From positions 1-64,000 of the forward strand of contig NW_017566998.1 in the NCBI RefSeq assembly GCF_001661265.1: a stretch of DNA of 64,000 nt. The letters run 5' to 3'. Shown piece by piece: positions 54,405-64,000 of the stretch (position 1 is the stretch's first letter; the number at the start of each line of letters is the position of its first letter). Below the pieces are notes generated by a model. The model saw only the letters and a list, made by a program, of their open reading frames with translations, did not search any database and had not been told where the DNA came from. The stretch comes from Saitoella complicata NRRL Y-17804 (Eukaryota; Ascomycota; Saitoellomycetes; Saitoellales; Saitoellaceae). The position numbers and the translations under genes are program-made.

Positions 54405-55298
54405 ATGCGTATCCCCAACAAGAAAGTCCGTTCCCTCGGCGGTCACGTCGGTCCAATTCATGCAGTGACCTACAACTCCAACGGGTCGTACTGCCTTACG
54501 GGCGGCCAGGACCGAAAGATCATATTACATAACCCGACGCTCGGAACACAGATCAAGTCGTATGAGGCGCATGGGTGGGAGGTCTTGGATATCGCTGTGT
54601 CGGCGGATAATTCACGGTTCGTCAGTTGCGGCGGGGATAAGACTGTGTTTTTATGGGATGTTGTACAAGGACGGACAGTGAAACGGTTCTCGGGGCATTT
54701 TGCGCGGGTGAATTGTGTCGGGTTCAACGAGGACGCGAGTGTCGTCGTAAGCGGAAGTTTCGACTCAACGGTACGGATATGGGATGTACGGTCACAGATG
54801 CACAAACCCATCCAAATCCTGGACGAGGCCAAAGACTCGGTATCGTCGTTACAGGTGACAGGGGATTCCGTCATCACCGGCTCCGTCGACGGAAAGGTCC
54901 GAACGTACGACCTCAGAAAAGGACAACTCCGCACAGACACCATGGGCGCACCTGTAACCTCCCTCCAACAAACCATCGACACCGGCGCCATCCTCATCAC
55001 AACCCTCGACTCCACCATCCGACTCCTCGACACCACCCAAGGAAGCCTCCTCCAATCCTACAAAGGTCACAAAAACAGCGAATATAGAATCCGGTCATGT
55101 TTGGGGAAGAACGATGAATTTGTGGTGAGTGGGAGTGAGGATGGGAATGTTTATGTGTGGGATTTGTTGGAGGGTGGAGCGATAAGTAAAGTTACGTCTC
55201 ATGATGGGAAGGTGGTTAGTGGTGTTAGTTTTCACCCGAAGGAGAACCAGATGTTGACGTGTGGGACGGATGGGACTGTTACTGTCTGGTCGGACTGA
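54405..55298 (+). CDS. WD40 protein WDR83 / MORG1 homologue
   Basis: 297 residues, intronless, a single seven-blade WD40 propeller. Repeats start GGHVGPIHAV, AHGWEVLDI, GHFARVNCV and so on, each closing with WD or a WD-like pair (LWDVVQG, IWDVRSQ, TYDLRKG, VWDLLEG). The fifth-sixth blade signature, GHKNSEYRIRSC, is characteristic of WDR83/MORG1, a protein of the catalytic spliceosome and a MAPK scaffold in animals. Length matches human WDR83 (315 aa). The start at 54405 places the first blade immediately after MRIPNKKVRS. Confidence 0.85.
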   Translation: MRIPNKKVRSLGGHVGPIHAVTYNSNGSYCLTGGQDRKIILHNPTLGTQIKSYEAHGWEVLDIAVSADNSRFVSCGGDKTVFLWDVVQGRTVKRFSGHFARVNCVGFNEDASVVVSGSFDSTVRIWDVRSQMHKPIQILDEAKDSVSSLQVTGDSVITGSVDGKVRTYDLRKGQLRTDTMGAPVTSLQQTIDTGAILITTLDSTIRLLDTTQGSLLQSYKGHKNSEYRIRSCLGKNDEFVVSGSEDGNVYVWDLLEGGAISKVTSHDGKVVSGVSFHPKENQMLTCGTDGTVTVWSD

Positions 55299-55715
55299 TA
55301 GAGGAGGTCATCAGAGAGGAGCAATGAGGATACGGGCCCAGAACTCGGAGAACCCGAGGCTGTGGGGCCTACGCACACGGGAGTCTAGTCTCAATCAAAT
55401 TCGCCCTTTCATGCTGCACCTCAACGCAAGACGGAGCTATGCAAACAGAGTACGGACGTTGCAAGCATGGGGCTCAAGGCAAAGGAGTATCAGTACAAGG
55501 TGCGCTGCATGGGTGTCAAGCACAGGAAGGACATTTGAAGGAAAGGACGTTGCATAGACAATTGCAGAAAAACGAATAACTCCAGGATAACGATACTAAA
55601 TAAGAAAACACCGTCCTCAATGCATGCACAAATGAAATCAACTCCACTCGCTCACCCTCAGGAAAAAGGTCGAGCTCCTCTCTCCACATCAGAAAAAGCT
55701 TCTTGCGTCACTTTG
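55299..55715. other. Intergenic, tail to tail, WDR83 to KTR
   Basis: 417 bp between convergent genes; nothing recognised. Confidence 0.5.
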
Positions 55716-57221
55716 TCACAACCCCTTATCCCTAATCATCTCAACCGTCGGACTCCTCGCCAACCCCGGCCAAGCCGGATACTCCATTTCCACAACCCTC
55801 AACCACCGTTCCAAACACCCATACCCATCATAATCGAACGTACTCCCAGGTTCACAACTACACCGCCCACTATCATGACTCTCCCGATCCTGTGGACAAT
55901 GCGTGTACGGCGCATGCCGATATCCAATCGAATCATAGAAATGGATAGCCGAACGTGGGAGGAATAAGGCGGCTGCGATGGAGTGGATAGGTGCATCACC
56001 CCATCGCTCGTAGAAAAATCCGCCGCGGCGGTCAAGGAAGGCGAAAAATGCCTCGTACGCTTCTCCGCGGAAAAATTCAAGATCGGCGATTTCGAAGTTG
56101 GACCAGAAGTGGCAGAGGTTATACGGGCCTGAAAGTCCCGCGCCGGGCGTGTCGGTGAGGAATTGGATAGCTGAGTCCGGATGGATGTATTCAGGGTGTT
56201 TCTTCGCGAATTCCCGGACAGCTTCCCAGAGTGTCGGGATGGTGGCTTCGTACTCGTATAGTGCCATGGTGAAGGTATACGTCTTATTATGGACGGCGAG
56301 GAATCGGAAAGGATCCTCCACCACATCACAATAATACTCGACGAAAGGCTCGACGCGCCAGTAGTACCGGAATTGTTGCATCACCTCCTGACGGTAGAAA
56401 AACCCAGAATTGAAACGACACATATGGCGGTATGATTCGGATTCGCCGTAGATAATGCCCTCCTCGCCCATCTTCTTCATGCGTTTCCGGGCTTCAGATT
56501 TATCGATCCATTGGGGCATGCTCCAGTGTTCTTTCGGGATTTGTGCGTAGTGAGCCTTGCCAGACGCGATGCCGGATGTCATTGTTTTGAATTCTTCGGT
56601 GAAGGGGACGTCGTTTAGGAAGACCCAGGGGTATCCGTAACGACGGTTGAAGCGGTCTTCGACTTGGCGCATGGCGTAGCGGGCAGCGTGGAGTTCTTCG
56701 TTGCGGACGAGCATGACGAGGGCTGCATTCTCAATTGTTACGTCGGGTGCTTTGTGTGCGACGAAGGGATCGGGGATTTTTGTTAGTGACTTTGAAATGG
56801 GTGGGACGTCTTTTGGGGTGTCGGTGTCGGTCTTGGCAGGGGGTTTTTCTTTGGAGAGGGATTGCGCTGCTGGCTTTTCCTCGGTCTTTTCGGGTGTTCT
56901 CGTGGTGTCGTCCCAGCGGTCCTTCTCTTTCTCTGCGTCCGTCTTTTCGGGCTCCATCGCGTCCTTGAACTCGTCGTTGTGTGGTGGAACATGCTCCTCA
57001 TTCATCACCGGCTTCACAACCTTTGGTGGAATAACCTCCGTAGCCTCACCCAGCTTTCCAACCGCAGCAGCTACTGGTACGTCAACCGCAACATCGCTCG
57101 ACGACCGTAGAGGGTTGTAGACGGTCGGTAACCGCGAATTGCTCGAAACGTATATAAACGACCCTGCCAAGAAGAAGGCCAGGATAATCAAGCCCACTCG
57201 AATTGGTCTTGCTACAGCCAT
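55716..57221 (-). CDS. Alpha-1,2-mannosyltransferase, GT15 (KRE2/KTR family)
   Basis: 501 residues, intronless, Golgi type II membrane enzyme that extends O- and N-linked mannans. A short cytosolic tail and one membrane helix (VGLIILAFFLAGSFIYV, about 9-25) are followed by an acidic, Lys/Pro-rich stem to about 155. The GT15 catalytic domain has ALVMLVRNEEL, YPWVFLNDVPFT, RFNSGFFYRQE, YYWRVEPFVEYYCDV and FWSNFEIADLEFFR with Glu377, the residue equivalent to the catalytic Glu of Kre2. Length is typical (about 400-450 aa) plus a longer stem. It is divergent from PRP45, with 199 bp between the ATGs. Confidence 0.94.
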   Translation of the reverse strand: MAVARPIRVGLIILAFFLAGSFIYVSSNSRLPTVYNPLRSSSDVAVDVPVAAAVGKLGEATEVIPPKVVKPVMNEEHVPPHNDEFKDAMEPEKTDAEKEKDRWDDTTRTPEKTEEKPAAQSLSKEKPPAKTDTDTPKDVPPISKSLTKIPDPFVAHKAPDVTIENAALVMLVRNEELHAARYAMRQVEDRFNRRYGYPWVFLNDVPFTEEFKTMTSGIASGKAHYAQIPKEHWSMPQWIDKSEARKRMKKMGEEGIIYGESESYRHMCRFNSGFFYRQEVMQQFRYYWRVEPFVEYYCDVVEDPFRFLAVHNKTYTFTMALYEYEATIPTLWEAVREFAKKHPEYIHPDSAIQFLTDTPGAGLSGPYNLCHFWSNFEIADLEFFRGEAYEAFFAFLDRRGGFFYERWGDAPIHSIAAALFLPRSAIHFYDSIGYRHAPYTHCPQDRESHDSGRCSCEPGSTFDYDGYGCLERWLRVVEMEYPAWPGLARSPTVEMIRDKGL

Positions 57222-57420
57222 ACTGAGCGGTGCTGTTCCTCGGAATTAGACAGAGATAAATGCTCTCGTAGCTATCGTCGGGGGTGTATGCTGCGAACCC
57301 GGGCGGAATTGAACGCGGTCAAGTCCCGATCCATACCGTGACGAATGAGGTAAGCACTAGCGAGGGGTCAGGGCGCAAACTCAACACCATACACCGAACC
57401 ACCAGATTCCTGGAAAAGTT

Positions 57421-59226
57421 ATGGCCAGTGTATCAGCAGCCCTGAACAGGATCCTTCCAGCTCCTCAGTACGATGACGAGTCAACCGGCCGCGAGGATGA
57501 CCAGATCGGTCACGAAGAGCAAGCGTTGACAATCACCAATGCCGCGCCGCCATACGGTCGACGACAAGGCTGGCAGCCTCGGACAAACGACGATTTCGGG
57601 GATGGTGGTGCATTTCCCGAGATTCAGGTTGCGCAGTACCCACTCGATATGGGCCGGAAGGGGAAGAAGTCGACGAGTAACGCGTTGGCGCTACAGGTTG
57701 ATGCAAAGGGTGCGATCAAGTATGATGCGATTGCGAAGCAGGGACACGGCGATACGCGAATTGTACATTCTAGCTTCAAAGACCTCATCCCACTGAGGCA
57801 GCGAGCCGACGTGGGCGACATCTCCCTCGCCCGTCCCTCCGAAGAAGATGTTCAAGCAACCGCCGAGAAGACACGGGCAGCCCTCCAAAAGCTGGTATCC
57901 GGACAGCTAGCAGCAGCTAATCCGAAGAATGTCCGCGTCAACTCTAACCGAGAACCAACCTACGTCCGCTACACCCCCGCCAACCAAATGGGCGAATCAT
58001 CATCCACACACCACACCCAACGCATCATCAAAATGGTAGACGTACAGGAAGACCCAATGGAACCGCCAAAATTCAAACACCGCAAAATCCCACGCGGACC
58101 AGGCAGCCCTCCACCACCCGTAATGCACTCACCCCCCCGCCGCCTCACACACGAAGAACAATCCGCCTGGTCAATCCCCCCCTCAATCTCAAACTGGAAA
58201 AACAACAAAGGGTACACGATCCCCCTCGACAAACGTCTCGCAGCCGACGGCCGCGGTCTCCAAGATGTCGGCATCAACGATAATTTCGCGAAATTGAGTG
58301 AAGCGCTTTTCGTTGCTGATCGGAGTGCGAGGGAGGAGGTAAGGGAAAGAGCGAGGATGCAGGCAAGGTTGGCGGAGAAGGAGAGGGAGGCGAAGGAGGA
58401 GCATTTGAGGGTTTTGGCGCAGAAGGCTAGGGAGGAGAGGATGGGTGGGATGGGGATGAGGGGGCGGGTACAGGAGCGTGTGCATAGTCCAGAGGGGTCG
58501 GGGGCTGCGAGACGGGATGTGTCGGGTAGTCGAAGCAGGAGGAGGTCATACACCCCCTCCCGCTCCCGGTCTCGAACCCCTCCCCGCCGCCGCGCTCGCT
58601 CCAGCGCCATAGACGAAGAAAGCGAAACCGAAGAAGACCGCCGCGCCGCCGCCGAACGCGACTCCCTCCGCCGCGAACGCCGCGCCTCAGCCGAACGCCA
58701 ACTCCGCCTCTCCCGCCTGGGCACAGCAACCCAAGCCCGCATCCTCCACCGCGACATGTCCGAGAAAATCGCGCTCGGACTCGCGAAGCCAAGTCAGTCA
58801 AAAGAGGCGATGTACGATGCTCGATTGTTTAATCAGGAGAGTGGGGTGGGGAGTGGGTTTGGGGAGGAGGATGGGTATAATATTTATAGTAAGGGGTTGT
58901 TTGCTGCGAGGGAGGGTGCGGAGGCTATATACCGTCCTGGAGGGTCGGCTTCTATTGATGTAGACGGAGACGACGCGGATGAAACCCTCGCGCGCGCGAC
59001 GAAGGGGGAAAGATTCGAAGTCCTTGGACGAGCGAAGAAGGGGTTCAGCGGAGCCGATGCCGCGGTCCCGAGGGAGGGCCCGGTTGTGTTTGAGAAGGAT
59101 ACGGTTGATCCGTTTGGTGTTGATAGTTTTTTGAGGGAGGCGAAGGAGAAGGCGGACGGGGGGAAGAAGCATGGGTTGGATGAGAGTACGACGGGGAGGA
59201 AGGAGAAGAGGGGGAGGTATGAGTGA
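57421..59226 (+). CDS. PRP45: Spliceosomal protein PRP45 / SNW1 (SKIP)
   Basis: 601 residues, intronless. Prp45/SNW1 scaffolds the activated spliceosome and, in animals, links to transcription. The N-terminal part contains PPYGRRQGW and IPLRQR-like contacts. The SNW domain centres on SNWKNNKGYTIPLDKRLAADGRG (motif S257-N258-W259), followed by LSEALFVADRSAREEVRERA, a long helix. The C-terminal third is Arg/Ser/Glu-rich and ends in a DPFGVDSFLREAKE segment. The coding strand flips twice: C-rich near 58100-58290, G-rich 58300-58500, C-rich 58555-58740, then G-rich to the end. Confidence 0.95.
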   Translation: MASVSAALNRILPAPQYDDESTGREDDQIGHEEQALTITNAAPPYGRRQGWQPRTNDDFGDGGAFPEIQVAQYPLDMGRKGKKSTSNALALQVDAKGAIKYDAIAKQGHGDTRIVHSSFKDLIPLRQRADVGDISLARPSEEDVQATAEKTRAALQKLVSGQLAAANPKNVRVNSNREPTYVRYTPANQMGESSSTHHTQRIIKMVDVQEDPMEPPKFKHRKIPRGPGSPPPPVMHSPPRRLTHEEQSAWSIPPSISNWKNNKGYTIPLDKRLAADGRGLQDVGINDNFAKLSEALFVADRSAREEVRERARMQARLAEKEREAKEEHLRVLAQKAREERMGGMGMRGRVQERVHSPEGSGAARRDVSGSRSRRRSYTPSRSRSRTPPRRRARSSAIDEESETEEDRRAAAERDSLRRERRASAERQLRLSRLGTATQARILHRDMSEKIALGLAKPSQSKEAMYDARLFNQESGVGSGFGEEDGYNIYSKGLFAAREGAEAIYRPGGSASIDVDGDDADETLARATKGERFEVLGRAKKGFSGADAAVPREGPVVFEKDTVDPFGVDSFLREAKEKADGGKKHGLDESTTGRKEKRGRYE

Positions 59227-59434
59227 TGCATGCATGTACAGTGGGATTATGGGATATTCGGGAGGAGGAGGAGGAGACAGGGCATGACACCATCATGATA
59301 TCGATCAATTCAAACAAATGCGAAATATCAAACTCCGTGAAAGAAAACTCCAATGCAATCCAAGCCATGAAAAATGAGAACGTGTCTACCTGTATCACCA
59401 CAAAACATAAACACAAATGTTCCTCTCCTTGAGC

Positions 59435-62400
59435 TCACTCGAACCTGAGTGCCGTGTTTCTCGCATCCCAACCGTCTTCATCCAACGCAGCTCGAGCTTC
59501 CAATTCGGTCACATTAAACCTCTGCATTATCCACTGTAACTTGACTTCGTCTAGAGCTTGTAGTCTTGCTTTTGATGCTGTTGAGACTACGCTTGCCCAG
59601 ACATCCTCTTTCCTCGCTTCCTTGACTATCTTGACTCGCGCCTTAAAGAGTCCGACAACCGGTCGGTGGTCCGACACACGGACAGTGAAGCGATCGTAGC
59701 TCAACGCTGTGATCTTGCTCGATACGGTCCGGTAAAGAATACGATCACACCACGCCGGAACACGCTTCTTCTCGCTCGAGTCGTAGTTGTCCGTACCCAC
59801 GTCATACTTGTACGTAGGCGCAAACTTGATCGGGGGTTCGACGAACGCACGGAGACGTAGTGCTCTGTTCTTTCGTCTCTCGACAGTGAGCTGGTCGTAT
59901 TCAAGGAGTTTCTCGATATCCCCTCTCTTGATCCTGTCGATGGCGTTTTCGCGCGAGAGGCCTCCGATGCGGTAGTTCAGGTCGCCGTTGATGAAACAGC
60001 AGTCGTGGTCAAGAACCATTGATCCATCACCACCACCGACGAATCTGTTACTGATCGTTGTTGGGTCGTAAACCTCCGCCGGCAGCGAGGCCTGTTCCAA
60101 AATCTCGCTCATGTGGCTGTTGCGCTGAGCCGTGTGTGATTGACCCGCAGCCAAATGACAGTTCACGAAACAGAATGACGTGTCGTCCAACGCGAAGCGC
60201 AGGACGAGTGCACCCTTGTTTCCGTGCAGGCCTCCGAGACCAGTCTTCACCGTCGTGGCAGAGAGATGTTTCACAGCTGCCGACTCGGACGACTTGACGA
60301 AGATACACGTGAACAAACCGACAAGGTTTGCGGAATGCACGAGCGTGTACGGATTCTCATGCGCCATGTAGAGCTTCACGGACTGCGCGAGTCGTTCTTG
60401 CCAGAGTTTATACCGGTGCGAAATGTTCTCCTGAAGCTGTCCACTATCCTTCTTTCTGGATTTCAGTAATGTTTCTGTAAATGACTGTCAGCGGTGGTTT
60501 TTGGTGTCCACTACAGCTTCACCTACTTGCGGTCAACTTCTTATCCTCCAGATCCACCAACTCCTGAAACCCGAACACAATGATCTCAGGCGAATTCCCG
60601 CTCTGTAAAATATTCTCCAAGAATGCCGCATCCTCCGGATCCCGATCCAAGTTCTCAGGCTTACTCGCTCCCGCATTCCACGTACAAATCTGAACCCGGA
60701 TATCCCTGAAATCGCAATACTCGTGACTCCGAGCATACATCTGCCTCTCCTGCCAATCAAGCGTCAACAGCGCGTCCCATATCTTCAAACTGTTATCGAG
60801 ACCCAACGACACAACCTGGAACCCCCGTTTCTCATTCGCCGTCTCAGGATCAGCGATGAGCGAACTGACAGCCTGTTTATGCGCCTTCCAATCCTTCAAG
60901 ACCTTCCAAGGCTTCGAGTCCATTTCGTAGACGTATACCATACCCGTAGCGAACCCTACCCAGAGTTGGTTCCGTACTGCAGCCATCGCTGTCAACTTGT
61001 ACGAACTCACGTCGATGATTTCGACACAAGCTAACTGACTCCTCGAATACACCCCAATCTTCCCATCCTCGTGCCCTAGATAGACCCTATCCGGCTCCTG
61101 CGGCAACAAAGCGCCACACTTGATGATCCCGAGCGGTTTCGACGGCATAATCGCCTTCATACTAACGTTGAACGGTACATTCCCATCATACGTCGGTCTA
61201 TACACATTCGCAGACCGATGACACCCAAGCCAAAGCTCATCCCCAACAACGAGCGCCATCGTCTGCCGTGTCGCGACTTTCCACATTTTCGTCTTACTCC
61301 CCAACAAAATCGTCCCCGCTCCAGCCTCTGGTCGCCAAACAAGGAGGGTTCCAGTTTCGTCGATACTCCACATATCACTCCCGCATCGCACGATAAATGT
61401 GATGGCGCCAGAATGTCCCACTCGGGCTTCCTGTACCGTAGAATGGCTGAGGTCGATTTCTAGTAACGTTCCATCCTTCGTCCCGACCCACAAAAACTGC
61501 CAATCCTCGCCGCCTTGACAAGGTTTGAAACATGCGGCAGTAACCTTGTAATCACCGAATACACTTGAATATACACACTCCCCGCCGACAGTGTCGAAGA
61601 CTTTGACGACGTTACCGGAGGCAACACAGGCATATACACCACTAATTGCATGCACCTTGCTTTCCATGCGGCATTGCACCTCTTTCGCACCCGTCGCAAA
61701 CACGGGTGGTCGACGGTTACTCGCCGACGCATCCGGATAATTCTCCCCGCCCTTCCCTTTCTCCACCACAGCGGCCGCGGGCTCCGCAGCCTCGACCTCA
61801 TCACTTCCTTCCTCATCGTACTCGGGCATGGTACTACTACTCGGCACCGGCGTAATCGAACCCGTACTAACCTGTCGTAATGCCGGACTTCCAGGCGCGG
61901 AACCCTGCGCACTCAAACTCGGACTCCTGTATCCACCACTAGCGGCTGCTGCATCAACACTCTTTCTCGTCGGCGGGGGAAGTCCGCTGAGCGGGCCACT
62001 TGTCGACATCCTCTTCGGCGGAGGCGGGAACAGCGAGCCACCCCCTGGCGTTGAAACTTCGCCGGGTGTGGGCGGCAAAGCCCTAGCAGCATCAACGCTC
62101 CGTCTCGGCACGGTATTGGGAAACTGCTGTTGTGTCGCGCTCTTCTCCGCGCTTCGGGGGCGAGACGGAAGATGCGGTCTCGCCCCCTCCTGAGATGATT
62201 TGGGGTCCATACTCCTCCTCGCTACCGGCGGGGGAGGCGGCGGGACACCACCTCCGCCATTGTGACTTGCATTGCTGGCTGTAGGAGCCGGAAGTGGTGG
62301 CCGCACATTGGTACCAGTACCAGACGCCGTCGAAGCCGAGGCCGTAGGCGCAGGAAGATGTGGCCTCTTCCCCTCCCCACTCACCGATCCCGCGCGACGC

Positions 62401-63608
62401 TCCGCAACATCCCTATGTAGCGGCGGAGGCGGTAACGTCCCCGCAGCCGTCTTCGGCAACGTACTGCCCCCAACCCCTACCACTCCCTCTGTTCCTCCTC
62501 CGCCGGAGGTCTCACGTGCGGGCAATTCGGGCGTGGGACGTTTCGGCTTCGAAGCCAGCGCCGGTGCCGGCGCCGAGTCTTCGCCCGATTTTTGGGGTAG
62601 GAGTGCTTGGTGCCGCGGCGGTTCCGGGAATTCCATGCCCAGCCCCAACGTACCCTTCCTTACCGGCTTCGGTGGCGGCTCCTGCTCTTCCGCCTCCTCG
62701 GATACCGGGGGCGACGTAAACGGCGAACGCGTCGGCGGGCTAGCGAACGGGCTGCGTCCACCGATGGGTGTATGTACTTCGTCTGATCCCTTTCTCCTAA
62801 GCTCGGTGCTGGGTCGCGATGCGGGCGGCGGTGGTGGTGGTGGTGCCGCTTTTTTTTCCTTCTCCTTGGAGTCGATGTGTTCTATCCCTACTGGCGGCGG
62901 CGGCGGGACGGCACTACCTCTCCTCGATGGGGGCGCCGCAGGTTTCTGAGTCGGGGTATCCGCTCGAAAAGGTGAAGTACTCAGATCGAAGTATCCTGGC
63001 GTGAACTTCGGTGCTGTTGCTTTTGCGCGCGGGGAGGGCGGTGGAGGGGGTAACTTCTTCCCAGCAGCGCCGGGTATATCGACCGCGCGTAACCTCGGGC
63101 TTCCAGGCGGTGGTGGTCGAGCCACCGGAGCTGCAGGAGCCGCTGGCGCCGGGACATCTTCGCGCTGTGGAGTGAGTGGTGGGTCGATCTTGAATGTCGG
63201 ATTCACGGCGGTTGGTGTACTTGGCTGAACATGTAGCTGTGGTATTCCCGGCGGTGCAGGTTTCGGTTTATTTGTGAGGTTGAGCGGATGTGGTTTCGAA
63301 GCCGTTGACCGTTCTGGTGATCCGATGGGTGTAGGGCCAGCGCTCAACCCCCCGACGCGTTTTACGGGTATTGGCGGTGGTGGGCCCTTTCTCCCCTCTT
63401 TCAGTGGGCTTGTTGGGCATTGTGGTACTGGATGATGTAGGACTGCACCATGGTCGTTCGTCTTGGATGGTGCTGGAGCTGTGGAGGGAGACTTACTCCT
63501 CGAAACACCTTGCGACGAAAGGTTCTCCGTACTCGTCGCGAACTGCTCAAACCGCGAACGCAGCGAGCTCACACTCTGCGCGATATCATCTTCCCGCTCA
63601 CTTGACAT
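59435..63608 (-). CDS. WD40-linked inositol polyphosphate 5-phosphatase
   Basis: Two exons (63608-60527 and 60474-59435; 52 bp intron with donor GTAGGT and acceptor TACAG) give 1373 residues. A proline-rich disordered N-terminus (about 60-680, many PPPPP runs) precedes a WD40-like propeller (about 700-1000, e.g. CMESKVHAISGVYACVASG-type blades). The 5-phosphatase catalytic domain follows with FGFQELVDLE, HGNKGAL, NGDLNYRIGG (Asn1190), PAWCDRIL (about 1267) and SDHRPVVG (about 1295). A UBA-like helix bundle closes the protein. It should hydrolyse the 5-phosphate of PI(4,5)P2 or related lipids, recruited by the propeller. I start at MSSEREDD (63608) because the upstream extension overlaps the CHY gene. 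Confidence 0.88.
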
Positions 63609-63767
63609 CTGGTAATGTTCAAGGTCGTTCACAGAATGAAATGGAGAAAGGATGTTAAGGTAATCGGATGACAGCTTGGCGTAGGACTTGCGATGTCCGG
63701 GAATGCAGGGGCTGCTTTTGCTGGATATTGCCTGAAGGGGAACTCCAAAACACAACACCAACCGACA

Positions 63768-64000
63768 ATGTGTAAGCATATCTTGAACGCTCAGGTCTCT
63801 ATCCGCGCTCCTTGTTGTCGGTGAGTCGCTTTCCTTTCCTCCTCATTCTCGCGTCCCGAGTCTCGATGGAGCTACCCTGGACGACGTGCAATGGCTGACA
63901 ACGTCGTCAAGAAAATGGTTCGACTGCGCAGCCTGCCACGCTGAAACCTCTGACCACCCCCTCAAAAAGACCGCCGAAATGTCCCTCATCTGCAAAAAAT
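63768..64000 (+). CDS. CHY zinc-finger protein, 5' part (cut by window end)
   Basis: Exon 63768-63820, intron 63821-63911 (91 bp, donor GTGAGT, branch GCTGAC, acceptor CAAG), then an exon running off the window. Splicing gives MCKHILNAQVSIRAPCCR joined to KWFDCAACHAETSDHPLKK and TAEMSLICKK. This is the CHY zinc finger with its Cys-His pairs (CKH, CC, CxxCH, SDHP, C). The family includes yeast Hot13, which helps keep mitochondrial intermembrane-space import proteins zinc-free; which subtype this is cannot be told from the fragment. The product should be about 100 residues. It is divergent from the 5-phosphatase, with 159 bp between the ATGs. Confidence 0.82.

Noticed and set aside
57280-57330. 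tRNA-like B-box resemblance
   Set aside because: The GGTTCG-like sequence lacks an A box and a cloverleaf at the right distance; no tRNA was found in the window.
59223-59432. 69-residue open frame between PRP45 and the 5-phosphatase
   Set aside because: It lies in the convergent 3' region, with no motif and AT-rich composition typical of untranslated ends.
63609-63779. N-terminal extension of the 5-phosphatase beyond MSSEREDD
   Set aside because: It would overlap the divergent CHY zinc-finger start, and its sequence does not look conserved; the start at 63608 leaves a normal promoter.

Overview
The window is nuclear DNA of a filamentous fungus, most likely an ascomycete (Pezizomycotina is the best guess, from gene content only). 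It is gene-dense and GC-rich. Introns are few, 47-91 bp long, with GTATGT/GTACGT-type donors, CTAAC/CTGAC branch sites and CAG/TAG acceptors. Many genes are intronless. The gene set (UGO1, JEN1-type carrier, GT15 mannosyltransferase, Ndt80-fold regulator, p24, LCB1, PRP45, mL40) is fungal. I rebuilt exon structures by hand, and every multi-exon CDS listed closes in frame, apart from the CHY gene that is cut by the window end.

Region A (1-6.9 kb) is accessory: an MFS exporter-like gene, an Old Yellow Enzyme, an O6-alkylguanine-DNA alkyltransferase, a possible spliced microprotein gene and a decayed Tc1/mariner transposase.

Region B (6.9-27.2 kb) is an N-acetylglucosamine (GlcNAc) utilisation cluster. 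It holds a hexokinase-fold GlcNAc kinase candidate, a POT/PTR peptide transporter, an UNC93-like MFS transporter (NGT1 candidate), an NGS1-type GH3-GNAT sensor, a secreted GH20 hexosaminidase, GlcNAc-6-P deacetylase (DAC1) head-to-head with GlcN-6-P deaminase (NAG1), a small unknown protein and a JEN1-type carboxylate transporter. The inferred flow is: chitin oligomers are cut outside by GH20, GlcNAc enters, is phosphorylated, deacetylated (releasing acetate) and deaminated to fructose-6-P plus ammonium. NGS1 would report GlcNAc to chromatin. An Ndt80/PhoG-fold regulator, candidate RON1, lies about 17 kb further on at 43.9 kb.

Region C (27.9-64 kb) is housekeeping: RRP15, UGO1, CTK1, USP7/UBP15, a p24 protein, ULP2, the Ndt80-type regulator, MFAP1, mL40, LCB1, mitochondrial EF-Ts, YAH1, CDC8, an eIF4E2-like protein, WDR83, a KTR mannosyltransferase, PRP45, a WD40-5-phosphatase and the start of a CHY zinc-finger gene. 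Strands alternate almost perfectly here; only the Ndt80-type gene breaks the pattern. Many genes also switch from C-rich to G-rich coding strand toward their 3' ends.

The GlcNAc pathway itself is known. The points worth a second look are its enlarged make-up (peptide and carboxylate transporters, altered GH3 active site, tandem GNAT folds, linked regulator), the strand alternation and the compositional switching.
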